Assembly: GCA_934190785.1 (NCBI GenBank)
Contig: CAKPTA010000002.1
Span: 62,001 to 126,000 of the forward strand
Direction: 5' to 3'
DNA from: an uncultured Bacilli bacterium
Lineage (GTDB): Bacteria > Bacillota_I > Bacilli_A > RF39 > UBA660
Length of the DNA stretch: 64,000 bases
Shown here: piece by piece, positions 43,077-52,179 of the stretch
How the letters are laid out: every line of letters starts with the position of its first letter
How positions within the stretch are numbered: position 1 is the first letter of the stretch
The notes under the pieces: generated by a model
Databases searched by the model: none
What the model saw: the letters and a program-made list of their open reading frames with translations, nothing else
What the model was told of the DNA's origin: nothing
Program-made: the position numbers and the translations under genes

Positions 43077-44335
43077 AATTTGTAATGTTAACAAAAGAAG
43101 AATTCAATAATTTTTCAAGAAATTATAAAGATAAGTGTTATCTTCAAAGTACAAATGTTGCAGAATTAAGAAAAAAGCAAGGATGGAAAATACATTATGT
43201 TGGTATTAAGGAAGATAATAATATTGTGGCCGCAAGTTTGTTACTTTCTAAAAAAAGACATATAAAAAATGAATTTTATGCTATAAGAGGTCCATTAGTC
43301 GATTTTAAAAATAATAAATTACTAACTTTTTTTATAAATAATATTAAATCATATATAAAAGAAAATAATGGATATTTTCTTAGAATAGATCCTTATGTAG
43401 AAGCAAAGTCCCTCGATAAAGACGGAAAAGAAACTGGAAAATTTGATAATACTATTATTAAAGATAATCTAAAGAAATTAGGTTTTAAGGAAGTTATTGC
43501 TAAAGAAATGGGAGATACAATTCAGGCTAAATTTATGTATGTCATTGATTTAGATAATTCACTAGATTCTACTATGAAAGATATGGATTCTAAAACAAGA
43601 CAAATGATTCGTAAAAATGAAAAAATGGGTATTGTTGTTAGAAAAGGTACAAAAGATGATATTCCACTTTTTTACGATATAATGAAACATACTAGCGAAA
43701 GAAGACACTTCATAGACCGTGGACTTCAATTTTATCAAGATATGTATGAATGTTTAAGTAAGGACAATATGATATCATTTGTATTTGCAGAACTTGATAT
43801 TAATTTAGCTTTAAATAATATTGAACTCGAAAGAAAAGAAATTGAAAATGATAGACTTAAACGTGAAGAAAACAGAAAACTTGGAAAATGTAATGAAAAA
43901 AAAGCAGCAATTAAAGAAAAAGAAGAAGAAGCTACTCTAAATCGTTTAGAGAAAAAAGAACAAGAACTTAATAATTTAAGAAAACAACATGGTGATAAAA
44001 TTACACTTGGTGGTATTTTATATATAATATATGAAAATGAAGTATCATCACTATTTGGTGGTAGTTATAGTGAATTTAAAGAATATCAACCATTCTATAC
44101 AATTCATTATGAAATGATTAAATATGCTATTTCAAATAATTATGAAAGATATAATTTTTATGCAATAAATAATCATCTTGATAAAAATGATGAACAATAT
44201 GGTATTTACAGTTTTAAAAGAGGATTTGGTGGACATGTAATGGAATTAATTGGTGAATTTATCATGCCGGTAGATAAGTTTTTATATAATTCTACAAATA
44301 TTATTTCAAACATAAAACACAAAATCAAAAAATAA
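43073..44335 (+). CDS. FemABX peptidoglycan cross-bridge aminoacyltransferase (paralogue 2)
   Basis: A 420-aa FemABX protein (YAIRGPLVDF, TRQMIRKNEKMGIVV, HTSERRHFIDRGLQFYQDMY, YSFKRGFGGHVMELIGEF). The coiled-coil insert (about 245-300) is longer and very rich in Glu/Lys/Arg. Last gene of the flippase operon, ended by the terminator at 44334-44357. In staphylococci three such enzymes act in order (FemX, FemA, FemB); which step this one takes cannot be read. Confidence 0.9.
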   Translation: MKFVMLTKEEFNNFSRNYKDKCYLQSTNVAELRKKQGWKIHYVGIKEDNNIVAASLLLSKKRHIKNEFYAIRGPLVDFKNNKLLTFFINNIKSYIKENNGYFLRIDPYVEAKSLDKDGKETGKFDNTIIKDNLKKLGFKEVIAKEMGDTIQAKFMYVIDLDNSLDSTMKDMDSKTRQMIRKNEKMGIVVRKGTKDDIPLFYDIMKHTSERRHFIDRGLQFYQDMYECLSKDNMISFVFAELDINLALNNIELERKEIENDRLKREENRKLGKCNEKKAAIKEKEEEATLNRLEKKEQELNNLRKQHGDKITLGGILYIIYENEVSSLFGGSYSEFKEYQPFYTIHYEMIKYAISNNYERYNFYAINNHLDKNDEQYGIYSFKRGFGGHVMELIGEFIMPVDKFLYNSTNIISNIKHKIKK

Positions 44336-44357
44336 AAAGGGCAATATAACCCTTTTT
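44334..44357. terminator. Bidirectional terminator between the FemABX pairs
   Basis: AAAAAGGG-CAATATAA-CCCTTTTT with T and A runs, between the two convergent operons. Confidence 0.8.
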
Positions 44358-45548
44358 TTATTTTTTTAACATATGAATAATCTTATTAAAATAATAATAC
44401 CAATTAATTGGAAGTTCATAATCTCCAATTAATTCTTCTACATAACCTGAAAAACCTCTTTTAAAATTATATACCCCATCATCTTTAGTAGGTGATGATA
44501 TTCCATAAAAATTATATTTAGTAAAATCATGTTCAATTCCATATTGCATCATCGTCCATTGCATTAAATATGAACTTCCATAATGCATATATTCTTTTTT
44601 ATTACCACCAAATAAGTAAATTAATTCGCTTCCATATAAAATAAAGACGCCTGCTGAAATTGTTAATATTCCGTTATTAGTTATAATATCATCTAATTCT
44701 TCTATTTCATGCTTTATCTTAGTTATTTTATTATTTACTTGATCTTTCTTTTTATCATTTACAGAATCTAATAATTCATTCTGTAAGCTAATTATTTCTT
44801 CCTTTTTTTGGGCTTTTAACATATTAACATCTAATTCTCCTAACATGAATTTAACTTCATTAAGAGGATGAAATTCTTCATATAAATGCTTGTAATAATT
44901 AATATCTCTTGCATGAAATCTTTTTCTTTCACTTGTTCCACTTATAATTTTATCAACTATATCAAGCTCATCTATAGATGCTTCTCTTATTTTAATACCA
45001 TAAGAATTTGCTCTTTTAATCATACGTTTAGGTAAAGTATGAAATTTATTATATAAATCATCTTTATTTTTAGGCAAATCTAAACAAAACATATACTTAA
45101 ATTGTTGATATATTTTATTTGATTTTTTAAATCCAATACTCTTTAAATTAGAAACCCCTAATTCATGATTTACACCATTTAAAACCGTATTACCATCTAT
45201 ATCTTTTTCTTCTGTTATATAATAAGGATCTATTCTAAGAACATATCCTTTTTTATTCTTAATATATTTTTTCAATTCTGTTACAAAAAAAGCTAATGTA
45301 TTTTTATCTTCATAGTCAACTAATAATCCTCGTGGAGCATAAAACTCATAATATCCAAAATGACTTGCCTTTGAACCAACCATCGTAGCCGCTATTATTT
45401 TGTTATTTTCCTTGACACCTACATAGTATGGTTTATATCCTGAATATGAACGAATTTTGGCCATTTCTTTTGTTTGAATAAATGTTTTTAGAGGATGATT
45501 ATCTAAAAATTTTTGAAACTCATCTTCTTTTAATTCTACAAATTTCAT
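44358..45548 (-). CDS. FemABX peptidoglycan cross-bridge aminoacyltransferase (paralogue 3)
   Basis: A 396-aa FemABX protein (FIQTKEMAKIRSYSGYKPYY, YAPRGLLVDYEDKN, PKRMIKRANSYGIKI, GTSERKRFHARDINYYKHLY, YNFKRGFSGYVEELIGDYEL). The shared FLDNHPLKTF near the start shows a close tie to paralogue 1 despite the opposite strand. It follows paralogue 4 by 3 nt in one transcript. Confidence 0.9.
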   Translation of the reverse strand: MKFVELKEDEFQKFLDNHPLKTFIQTKEMAKIRSYSGYKPYYVGVKENNKIIAATMVGSKASHFGYYEFYAPRGLLVDYEDKNTLAFFVTELKKYIKNKKGYVLRIDPYYITEEKDIDGNTVLNGVNHELGVSNLKSIGFKKSNKIYQQFKYMFCLDLPKNKDDLYNKFHTLPKRMIKRANSYGIKIREASIDELDIVDKIISGTSERKRFHARDINYYKHLYEEFHPLNEVKFMLGELDVNMLKAQKKEEIISLQNELLDSVNDKKKDQVNNKITKIKHEIEELDDIITNNGILTISAGVFILYGSELIYLFGGNKKEYMHYGSSYLMQWTMMQYGIEHDFTKYNFYGISSPTKDDGVYNFKRGFSGYVEELIGDYELPINWYYYFNKIIHMLKK

Positions 45549-45551
45549 AAA

Positions 45552-46781
45552 TCACCTGCTTTTTTGTAACTTTACTTTTATATGTCTTATTAATTTTAAT
45601 GGTTTTCTATATAATACCACTAATTTTGTAAATATAAAATATAATATTGGATTTACTATATATGTAAATTCACCAATAAATTCAGTATATTCTGCCCCGA
45701 ATTTCTTTTTAAATTCATGTAATCCTGCTACTGGCTTCTTAGATTTTGGATCACCTATAGTACCAAATTCATCAAATATTTCTTTACCTAAATCATGAGT
45801 CATTTTTATTTGATAATCAAATAGTTTATAATTAGCATATGTATCTTTATAATCTAAGTCATTTGCACCATATAAATACCAACTTTTATTACCATAATGA
45901 ATATTTATATAACTACTTACAGCTACTTCTTCCTTATGTCTATTTAATTTAGAAAAATGTTCTCTTTGCATTTGTAATTTTTCACGTTTTGTTAAATCAT
46001 TACATGATTTTATATTATTATCAATAACCTCCAAAATATGATCAACATTAACAGTTGCAAGTAAAAGACTTACAGCATCTATTTTAGAAAATTCATCATA
46101 CAATTTTGGATAAAAATTATAATCATGTGAAAAGAATCCTTGCCTTTTTTCCGTCATTTTCATAAGACGAATAAATTCATCTATTTCTTTTCTTTCGCCT
46201 AATTTTACATTAACATCAAATTTATCAGCTACCTTTATCCAACGAAGAACACTTTTACTATAATTTTTACGAATAACATCCATATCTCTCGTAGTATCTA
46301 GTCTGAATGTAAATCTTGGCTGCATATTTTCAAAATATAAATTCAATTTTTTTCTACGAAATCCAATTTTCTTTAAATCATCTACTAACTTATAATTATT
46401 AGTACCATCAGCTATTACATTTGCATCCTTATCGATTGTATGCAACTTTATATCTGGATCAATTTTAAAGAAAATAGCTTTATTTTTTTTTGCATATTCT
46501 TTGATTTTATCTGTAAATAACTTTAATAGTTCATAATTATCATAGTTAACTGTATATCCTCTTGGAATATAATAATAGCTATATCCTAAAGGAAGTTTTT
46601 TTTCCAAAAGAAGTGCTGTTGATACTAAAACATCATTATCTTTAAGTCCTACATAATGTGGTATAAGTCCTCTTTCTTTCGATACTTCTCCCCATTCATA
46701 TGATTTTAGAAAATGAGACATAGTGTGGTTCATTACAAAATCAGTATATTCTTGTCTATTTATGTTTTCTATAAATTCCAT
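45552..46781 (-). CDS. FemABX peptidoglycan cross-bridge aminoacyltransferase (paralogue 4, most divergent)
   Basis: A 409-aa FemABX protein that differs most from the other three (FLKSYEWGEVSKERGLIPHY, YYIPRGYTVNYDNYE, KSVLRWIKVADKFDVNV, KMTEKRQGFFSHDYNFYPKL, GLHEFKKKFGAEYTEFIGEF). The motif spelling is closer to FemX/MurM-like enzymes that add the first residue, an inference. First gene of the minus-strand pair. Confidence 0.88.
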   Translation of the reverse strand: MEFIENINRQEYTDFVMNHTMSHFLKSYEWGEVSKERGLIPHYVGLKDNDVLVSTALLLEKKLPLGYSYYYIPRGYTVNYDNYELLKLFTDKIKEYAKKNKAIFFKIDPDIKLHTIDKDANVIADGTNNYKLVDDLKKIGFRRKKLNLYFENMQPRFTFRLDTTRDMDVIRKNYSKSVLRWIKVADKFDVNVKLGERKEIDEFIRLMKMTEKRQGFFSHDYNFYPKLYDEFSKIDAVSLLLATVNVDHILEVIDNNIKSCNDLTKREKLQMQREHFSKLNRHKEEVAVSSYINIHYGNKSWYLYGANDLDYKDTYANYKLFDYQIKMTHDLGKEIFDEFGTIGDPKSKKPVAGLHEFKKKFGAEYTEFIGEFTYIVNPILYFIFTKLVVLYRKPLKLIRHIKVKLQKSR

Positions 46782-46847
46782 ATTATAGCCTCTTTCTTTA
46801 ATATTCTCTTCTTAAGTATAGTAAAAGATACATAAAAAGTCAATTGA

Positions 46848-46876
46848 CAAAAAAAAGATAATCTTTAATTATCTTT
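46848..46876 (-). terminator. Terminator of the SGNH-like gene
   Basis: Minus-strand AAAGATAA-TTAAAGA-TTATCTTT followed by T, past the stop at 46890. Confidence 0.7.
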
Positions 46877-46889
46877 AGCTTATGAATAT

Positions 46890-47567
46890 TTAATCATTTA
46901 ATACATTATCTATAATAATTTTATTTACTTTTTCATACAAAATTTTATGTTCACTATTAGTAAGCATTATATTATCTCTAGAACTATTTTCATCATAAAT
47001 ATCATTTGTTGAAACATATTTTATATCTAATTCTTTGGCATATTCCTCTACACATTTATTTATATATTTAAAGTATTCATCATAATAACTACCATAAATA
47101 TTATAATAACCCATTATAATAATATCTTCTTTACAATATTCTCTTAAAATTTCTAATAAATCATATATATCAGTTAAAAAACTATCTGCATAATCATAAA
47201 GTTCATTCATAGAACTATATCCAATTTTATAATTTATATCATTTAAGCCAATAAATACTGTAACTAAATCAGCTTTTATTAATGCATTTTTTATAGTTTG
47301 TTCGTGATCATTAATAGTAATTTTTTTATTTTCATTTATATAATTTGTTAAATCAGTAACTCTATCAGTTGAACTTAAAAATCCATCTATATATCTTTCT
47401 AATTTATCCTTTTCTTCTAAATCTTTTTTTATCAATTTATCATAAGTATACGTTTCACTATCTATACTCAAATTTAAATAATATATTTTTTTATCAAGTG
47501 TTGTTAAATATATTAAAAAAACGGCAATGAAAATAATTAAAGCATATATAATTGTTTTTAGTTTCAT
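46890..47567 (-). CDS. Membrane-anchored SGNH/GDSL-like protein
   Basis: A 225-aa protein with an N-terminal membrane helix (about 6-23) and an extracellular SGNH-hydrolase-like domain of the YpmR/lipase type (LITVFIGLNDINY-like block with Asn, DIYDLLEILREY, KYVSTNDIYDENSS). The block I GDS serine motif is not clear (YLNLSIDSET) and the C-terminal block reads TNSEHK, lacking the usual Asp. It may be an inactive or divergent esterase. It is followed by its own terminator. Confidence 0.65.
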   Translation of the reverse strand: MKLKTIIYALIIFIAVFLIYLTTLDKKIYYLNLSIDSETYTYDKLIKKDLEEKDKLERYIDGFLSSTDRVTDLTNYINENKKITINDHEQTIKNALIKADLVTVFIGLNDINYKIGYSSMNELYDYADSFLTDIYDLLEILREYCKEDIIIMGYYNIYGSYYDEYFKYINKCVEEYAKELDIKYVSTNDIYDENSSRDNIMLTNSEHKILYEKVNKIIIDNVLND

Positions 47568-47579
47568 AAAATCCCCCTA

Positions 47580-47604
47580 AAAAAAGTAGAGCTATCTCTA
47601 CTTT
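47580..47604 (-). terminator. Terminator after murA
   Basis: Minus-strand AAAGTAGAG-ATAG-CTCTACTTT followed by TT and more T, directly past the murA stop at 47606. Confidence 0.8.
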
Positions 47605-47605
47605 A

Positions 47606-48859
47606 TTATATTTCTTCTAATTCAATTTTAGCACCAACATTTTGTAACTTCACTATAATATTTTCATATCCTCTAAGTACATGTTCAATAGATGTAATAG
47701 TTGTTGTTCCTTTTGCTACTAAACCAGCTAGTATCATACACGCTCCTGCTCGTAAATCTGTTGCCACTACAGATTCACCATTTAATGATGAAACTCCATT
47801 TATATATAGTTTTTTATCTACAATCTTAATATCTGCTCCCATTTTGACTAAATATGGAACATTTTTAAATCTGTTTTCATAAATTGTCTCTTCTAATGTT
47901 GATGTACCATTTGCAAACGCTAGTAAAACAGTAAAAGGTTGCTGTAAATCAGTTGGAAATCCGGGATAACCCAATGTTTTAACATGAACTGGCTTTAAGC
48001 TATCAACACGTGATATAGTTACATAATCATCACCTATTATTAAATCACATCCCATATCTTTTAATTTAGATAACAATGCATCTACATGGCTAGGGATAAT
48101 ATTACTTACAGTTAAATTTTTTCCTAATAAAGCACCAGCTATAATATAGGTCCCAGCTTCTATTCTATCAGGAATTACCTCAGTAAAACAACTTCCTAAC
48201 TTTGAGACTCCTTCTATGGTTATATAACTAGTTCCAGCACCTCTTATTTTAGCTCCCATATTATTTAAAAATGTCGCTACACTAACAATCTCAGGCTCTT
48301 TTGCTGCATTTTCTATTATCGTTATTCCATGTGCTAAAACGGACGCTAACATTGTATTTATAGTTGCACCTACGCTTGGCATATCTAAATAGATACGTCC
48401 TCCAACTAACTCTTCTGCTGTTATAGTATATTTATTACCATCCTCTTTTACGCTTGCACCTAATATTCGAAAAGCTTTCAACGTTTGATCTATTGGGCGT
48501 GTTCCTATTGAACAACCACCAGGAAAATACATTTCAACTTTTTTATATTTTCCTAAAAGAGCTGACATAAAATAATATGATGCTCTAAGTTTACTAGAAA
48601 TATTTTCGGGTATTTCCTTATTATTTATAGATTTAGGATTAATTATCATTCTTGAACCATTTTGTTCTACTGATGCTCCTAAATATTCTAAAATTTCATT
48701 TAAAGCATCTATATCTGATATTTGTGGAATATTATCAATTGTTACTTCTCCATCTGATAAAATTGCGGCAGGAATAAGTGCAACAGCACTATTTTTAGCA
48801 CCACTTATATTTATATTCCCACTTAATATATTTCCACCATTTATTTTAATTTGTTTCAT
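47606..48859 (-). CDS. murA: UDP-N-acetylglucosamine 1-carboxyvinyltransferase
   Basis: A 417-aa MurA that moves enolpyruvate from PEP to UDP-GlcNAc, the first committed step of peptidoglycan synthesis. GGNILSGNINISGAKNSAVA begins the protein, the catalytic Cys is in FPGGCSIGTRPIDQ (fosfomycin site), and DRIEAGTYIIAG, GYPGFPTDLQQPF and TDLRAGACMILAGL follow. ATG 48859 has AGGAGG. fba lies upstream on the same strand, as in many Firmicutes. Confidence 0.96.
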   Translation of the reverse strand: MKQIKINGGNILSGNINISGAKNSAVALIPAAILSDGEVTIDNIPQISDIDALNEILEYLGASVEQNGSRMIINPKSINNKEIPENISSKLRASYYFMSALLGKYKKVEMYFPGGCSIGTRPIDQTLKAFRILGASVKEDGNKYTITAEELVGGRIYLDMPSVGATINTMLASVLAHGITIIENAAKEPEIVSVATFLNNMGAKIRGAGTSYITIEGVSKLGSCFTEVIPDRIEAGTYIIAGALLGKNLTVSNIIPSHVDALLSKLKDMGCDLIIGDDYVTISRVDSLKPVHVKTLGYPGFPTDLQQPFTVLLAFANGTSTLEETIYENRFKNVPYLVKMGADIKIVDKKLYINGVSSLNGESVVATDLRAGACMILAGLVAKGTTTITSIEHVLRGYENIIVKLQNVGAKIELEEI

Positions 48860-48903
48860 AAACTCCTCCTGTTATATTCTATGTATTATGCCTATTTTTG
48901 AAA

Positions 48904-49737
48904 CTATGCCCTATTTAGACTTCCTAATACTTTTATTTTATTATAAACAACATCTTTAAGTGCTTGTTCACCACTTGCAATAATTTTTCTTGGATCATAA
49001 ACTTCTGGATTAGCACTAATATAATCTTTAACAGCTCCTGCCCAAGCAATTTGTAAATCTGTATTTATATTAACTTTACAAACTCCATTTGAAACTGACA
49101 ATGATAAATCTTCTTGACTTAGTCCACTTGCTCCATGTAAAACAAATAAAACTTTATTTTCTTTCAATTTTTTCATATTATCATAATTTAAATTAGGTTT
49201 ACCACAATATATTCCATGCACACTTCCTAAAGATGGTGCTAAAGCCAAAACAGATGTCTCATGATAAAATTTTATTGCTTCATCTATATCTACATAATCC
49301 ACACTATTACTTCCAGTTTGAATAAGTCCTATTTCAGCTTCAACACTGACATTGTTTTTGGATGCATAATTGACAACTTCTTTTGTAATTTTAACATTTT
49401 CCTCATATGGATATTTACTTGCATCAATCATTACAGAAGTAAATCCTGCATCAATTGCCTTTTTACAAGATAAAAATGTACTAGCATGATCTAAATGTAA
49501 TGTTACAGGTACTATAATATTTAAATCTTGTATCATAGCTTTTACCATAGCAGCTACAACATTATATCCACCCATATATTTAATAGCACCTTCACTTACT
49601 CCTAAAATAACGGGACTGTTGTAGTCATTGCATGCCTCTAATATATATTTTGCCCACTCTAGATTATTAATATTAAATTGTGGAATGGCATATCCACCAT
49701 TAAATGCATTTTTAATAAGAGAATCCATTTTTATCAT
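48904..49737 (-). CDS. fba: Class II fructose-bisphosphate aldolase
   Basis: A 277-aa zinc aldolase that splits fructose-1,6-bisphosphate in glycolysis. YAIPQFNINNLEWAKYILEA, VTLHLDHASTFLSCKKAID (zinc and catalytic residues), TSVMIDASKYPYEEN, LAPSLGSVHGIY and FVLHGASGLSQED, ending near INTDLQIAWAGAV. Length and motifs fit the FbaA/GatY group. Tagatose-bisphosphate aldolase is a close alternative, but the place beside murA favours glycolytic Fba. Confidence 0.92.
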   Translation of the reverse strand: MIKMDSLIKNAFNGGYAIPQFNINNLEWAKYILEACNDYNSPVILGVSEGAIKYMGGYNVVAAMVKAMIQDLNIIVPVTLHLDHASTFLSCKKAIDAGFTSVMIDASKYPYEENVKITKEVVNYASKNNVSVEAEIGLIQTGSNSVDYVDIDEAIKFYHETSVLALAPSLGSVHGIYCGKPNLNYDNMKKLKENKVLFVLHGASGLSQEDLSLSVSNGVCKVNINTDLQIAWAGAVKDYISANPEVYDPRKIIASGEQALKDVVYNKIKVLGSLNRA

Positions 49738-49792
49738 GTTATCACCATATTTATTATATTATGGATGAGAAAAAAAAACAACCACTGGTTAT

Positions 49793-50320
49793 TTATAAAT
49801 ATAAAAGACCAATGATTATTAAGATACTGCCTCCAATTAAAGTTGATATCTTTCCAAAAATTTTACTTAGTTTTTTTCCAAAAATTAAGCCTAAATATGT
49901 AAATGTTCCCGCAAAAAGAGAAAATATTATAGCACTTATTAATGGTTTATCATATATTGAATTTAATCCTATACCTACTGAAAAACTATCTAAACTAACA
50001 GCAAATCCAAACATTAATAATTCGAAAAAATTCATAATTTCTACTTTTCGTTCATTTTTAAAAGATTGAATAATCATTTCTATTCCAATTATTAAAAGAA
50101 CTATAAATACTATAACATTAGGATTAATTTTGATAAATGATAATATACCACTTCCAAACCACATTCCAATAATAGGCATAAAGAAATGATATACACCAAC
50201 TATAATTGATAATAAATTTATATATTTTTTTTCCAAATTTAATGTCCCATAAGCTAGTGATAATGAAAAAGCATCCATACTAAGACTTATAGCTATTAAC
50301 ATAACCATTATTAATCGCAT
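49793..50320 (-). CDS. MntP-like manganese efflux pump
   Basis: A 175-aa protein with six membrane helices in two repeats, each with the signature acidic residue: LIAISLSMDAFSLSLAYG and MFGFAVSLDSFSVGIGLN. This is the MntP/YebN family, which exports Mn2+. ATG 50320 lies 56 nt downstream of spoIIR. The sporulation protein YtaF belongs to the same superfamily and, given spoIIR next to it, is an alternative. Confidence 0.83.
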   Translation of the reverse strand: MRLIMVMLIAISLSMDAFSLSLAYGTLNLEKKYINLLSIIVGVYHFFMPIIGMWFGSGILSFIKINPNVIVFIVLLIIGIEMIIQSFKNERKVEIMNFFELLMFGFAVSLDSFSVGIGLNSIYDKPLISAIIFSLFAGTFTYLGLIFGKKLSKIFGKISTLIGGSILIIIGLLYL

Positions 50321-50376
50321 ACTATTCTATTCCTCCTAGTAATAATATGTTACCAAGTAATTTTATATTAATAAAT

Positions 50377-50910
50377 TTAAGAAAAATATTTATCAATTAA
50401 TTCTTTTACAAAAAAAGTATATTCAGTATCATCCGTTTCATTTTCTTCAGCTTCTAATAAGCATAAAGGAGGAAATAAAACACACCACCAATTATCACCA
50501 AGACCTTCTCCTAATGTAACAACAAGTGATTCATAATTACCTTTATCATACTTAATTCCTTTAAATTCTTTTTCTGGAAAATAATTTGTTCCAAAATTAA
50601 TTTTGTACCCTTTATCATAATTTTCTTCTTGTAATTTTTGTTCTATCTTAAGAGAAATACTATCTAAATTTTTAGCTATTATTTCTCTAGCATCATTAAT
50701 GGTGCTTGCACTTTCAATAAGAGGATATGTATTATCTTCTAAAATTTTCTTTATCTTTCTTTTAATTTCTTGATCATATACAGAATTACTATTTGGAATA
50801 ACTCTAAGCCTAATAGCTTCTGCTGGTATTTTTACTGATGCACTATCAATTTCAGTAAGTGTAAAATATACACATATAAATAGTACTAACATAAATAAAT
50901 ATTTTTTCAT
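50377..50910 (-). CDS. spoIIR: Stage II sporulation protein R
   Basis: A 177-aa secreted forespore signal that activates SpoIIGA to process pro-sigma-E. An N-terminal signal or anchor helix (about 3-17) precedes IRLRVIPNSNSVYDQEIK, KYDKGNYESLVVTLGEGLGD and the very conserved NWWCVLFPPLCLLEAE. Confirms that the organism is equipped to sporulate. Confidence 0.96.
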   Translation of the reverse strand: MKKYLFMLVLFICVYFTLTEIDSASVKIPAEAIRLRVIPNSNSVYDQEIKRKIKKILEDNTYPLIESASTINDAREIIAKNLDSISLKIEQKLQEENYDKGYKINFGTNYFPEKEFKGIKYDKGNYESLVVTLGEGLGDNWWCVLFPPLCLLEAEENETDDTEYTFFVKELIDKYFS

Positions 50911-50953
50911 ATCATCACCTATTTAATGATGATACAAAATTTATAAAATATAC

Positions 50954-50979
50954 AAAAAAAGCTTATTTGTGATAAGCTT
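50954..50979 (-). terminator. Terminator after rlmH
   Basis: Minus-strand AAGCTTAT-CACAA-ATAAGCTT followed by five T, overlapping the rlmH stop. It ends the long minus-strand run walJ-rlmH. Confidence 0.8.
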
Positions 50980-51418
50980 CATTATTTAAAATACGGTAAC
51001 TACGGTATATTTGCTCTAATAAAATTATGCGAAATAATTGATGTGGAAAAGTCATTTTAGAAAATGATAATAATAAATTACTTTTGTTTTTAATATTTAC
51101 ATCTATTCCATATGAGCCACCAATAATAAAAGTTATATTAGAATTTTGTATTTGTATTCTATCTAACTCTTTAGAAAATGATATTGAATCAAATTCTTTT
51201 CCTTCAATAGCAAGAGATATAATATAATCCTTAGGTTCTAAATATTTTTCAATATTAACAGCCTCTTTTTTCATAATTATATCTTTATTGTCACCTATCT
51301 CATCTGGCACTTCGATAATATTTATTTTTGTATATTTTTTTATTCTTTTATAATATTCTATAATAGCATTTTTAAAATACTCTTCTTTTATTTTTCCAAC
51401 GCATATTATTTTAATCAT
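50963..51418 (-). CDS. rlmH: 23S rRNA pseudouridine-1915 N3-methyltransferase
   Basis: A 151-aa SPOUT methyltransferase. KIICVGKIKEEYFKNAIIEY, SLAIEGKEFDSISFSKEL, TFIIGGSYGIDVNI (SAM knot) and MTFPHQLFRIILLEQIYRSY are typical. It overlaps walJ by 4 nt, the same pair found in B. subtilis. Confidence 0.95.
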   Translation of the reverse strand: MIKIICVGKIKEEYFKNAIIEYYKRIKKYTKINIIEVPDEIGDNKDIIMKKEAVNIEKYLEPKDYIISLAIEGKEFDSISFSKELDRIQIQNSNITFIIGGSYGIDVNIKNKSNLLLSFSKMTFPHQLFRIILLEQIYRSYRILNNEAYHK

Positions 51419-52179
51419 ATTTCTACCAACTCAGTTCTATTTGTTTGCGTTGAAATAATAATATTTACCATATTATTATCATTTTCTTCTAAACTTGTTT
51501 TTAATGTATCAAGTGCTAGTTCTTCAGTATTATTTTCTTCACTTAAGTGAATTAAAATTATTTGTTCTGTTTTAGGGCCTATAAATTTATTTAAATATGA
51601 TGCTGAATCAGCATTTGATAAATGCCCTCTGTCACCTAAAATTCGTTGTTTTAGGTGATATGGATATCTTCCATTCATAAGCATTTCTACATCATGGTTG
51701 CTTTCCATAACATATAAATTTAAATTATCCAAATCTTTATAATATTTTCTATGTATATATCCTGTATCAGTAATATATGCAAGACTACTTGTAGCATTTT
51801 TTAAAATATAACCATTGGAGTCATCAGTATCATGTGATGTTTTTAATACTTTTACATTTATATCTTTTATACTAAAGTCAATATCTATTATTTCGTAGTT
51901 TGCTATATACATTTCCTTCATAAGTTCTTTATACATTATTTCACTTAAATATACTTTTGTTTTATATTTTTTTATAAAAACACGAAGTCCTTGAACATGA
52001 TCAACATGGGTATGTGTAAGCAATATTCCATCAATTTCATTTGGATCAATACCCATTTCTTTTAAATTTCTCTCAATATAAAGGCAACTTGTTCCTATGT
52101 CAATAAGTAGTTTACTTTCGCTTGTCTCTATATATGTAGAATTTCCTTTAGAGCCACTTGCTAAAACACTTACTTTCAT
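51415..52179 (-). CDS. walJ: Metallo-beta-lactamase-fold nuclease WalJ/YycJ
   Basis: A 254-aa metallo-hydrolase linked to cell division and wall metabolism. MKVSVLASGSKGNSTYIET, the zinc motif LLTHTHVDHVQGL, and YVMESNHDVEML and LIHLSEENNTEELA are diagnostic for YycJ. ATG 52179 shares its A with the stop of the M23 gene (TAATG), so the two are coupled. No WalKR genes lie in the window. Confidence 0.92.
   Translation of the reverse strand: MKVSVLASGSKGNSTYIETSESKLLIDIGTSCLYIERNLKEMGIDPNEIDGILLTHTHVDHVQGLRVFIKKYKTKVYLSEIMYKELMKEMYIANYEIIDIDFSIKDINVKVLKTSHDTDDSNGYILKNATSSLAYITDTGYIHRKYYKDLDNLNLYVMESNHDVEMLMNGRYPYHLKQRILGDRGHLSNADSASYLNKFIGPKTEQIILIHLSEENNTEELALDTLKTSLEENDNNMVNIIISTQTNRTELVEI

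Noticed and set aside
49770..49792. Terminator after the mntP-like gene
   Set aside because: A T run is present on the minus strand but the possible stem (ACC/GGT with a 3-nt loop) is too short to support.
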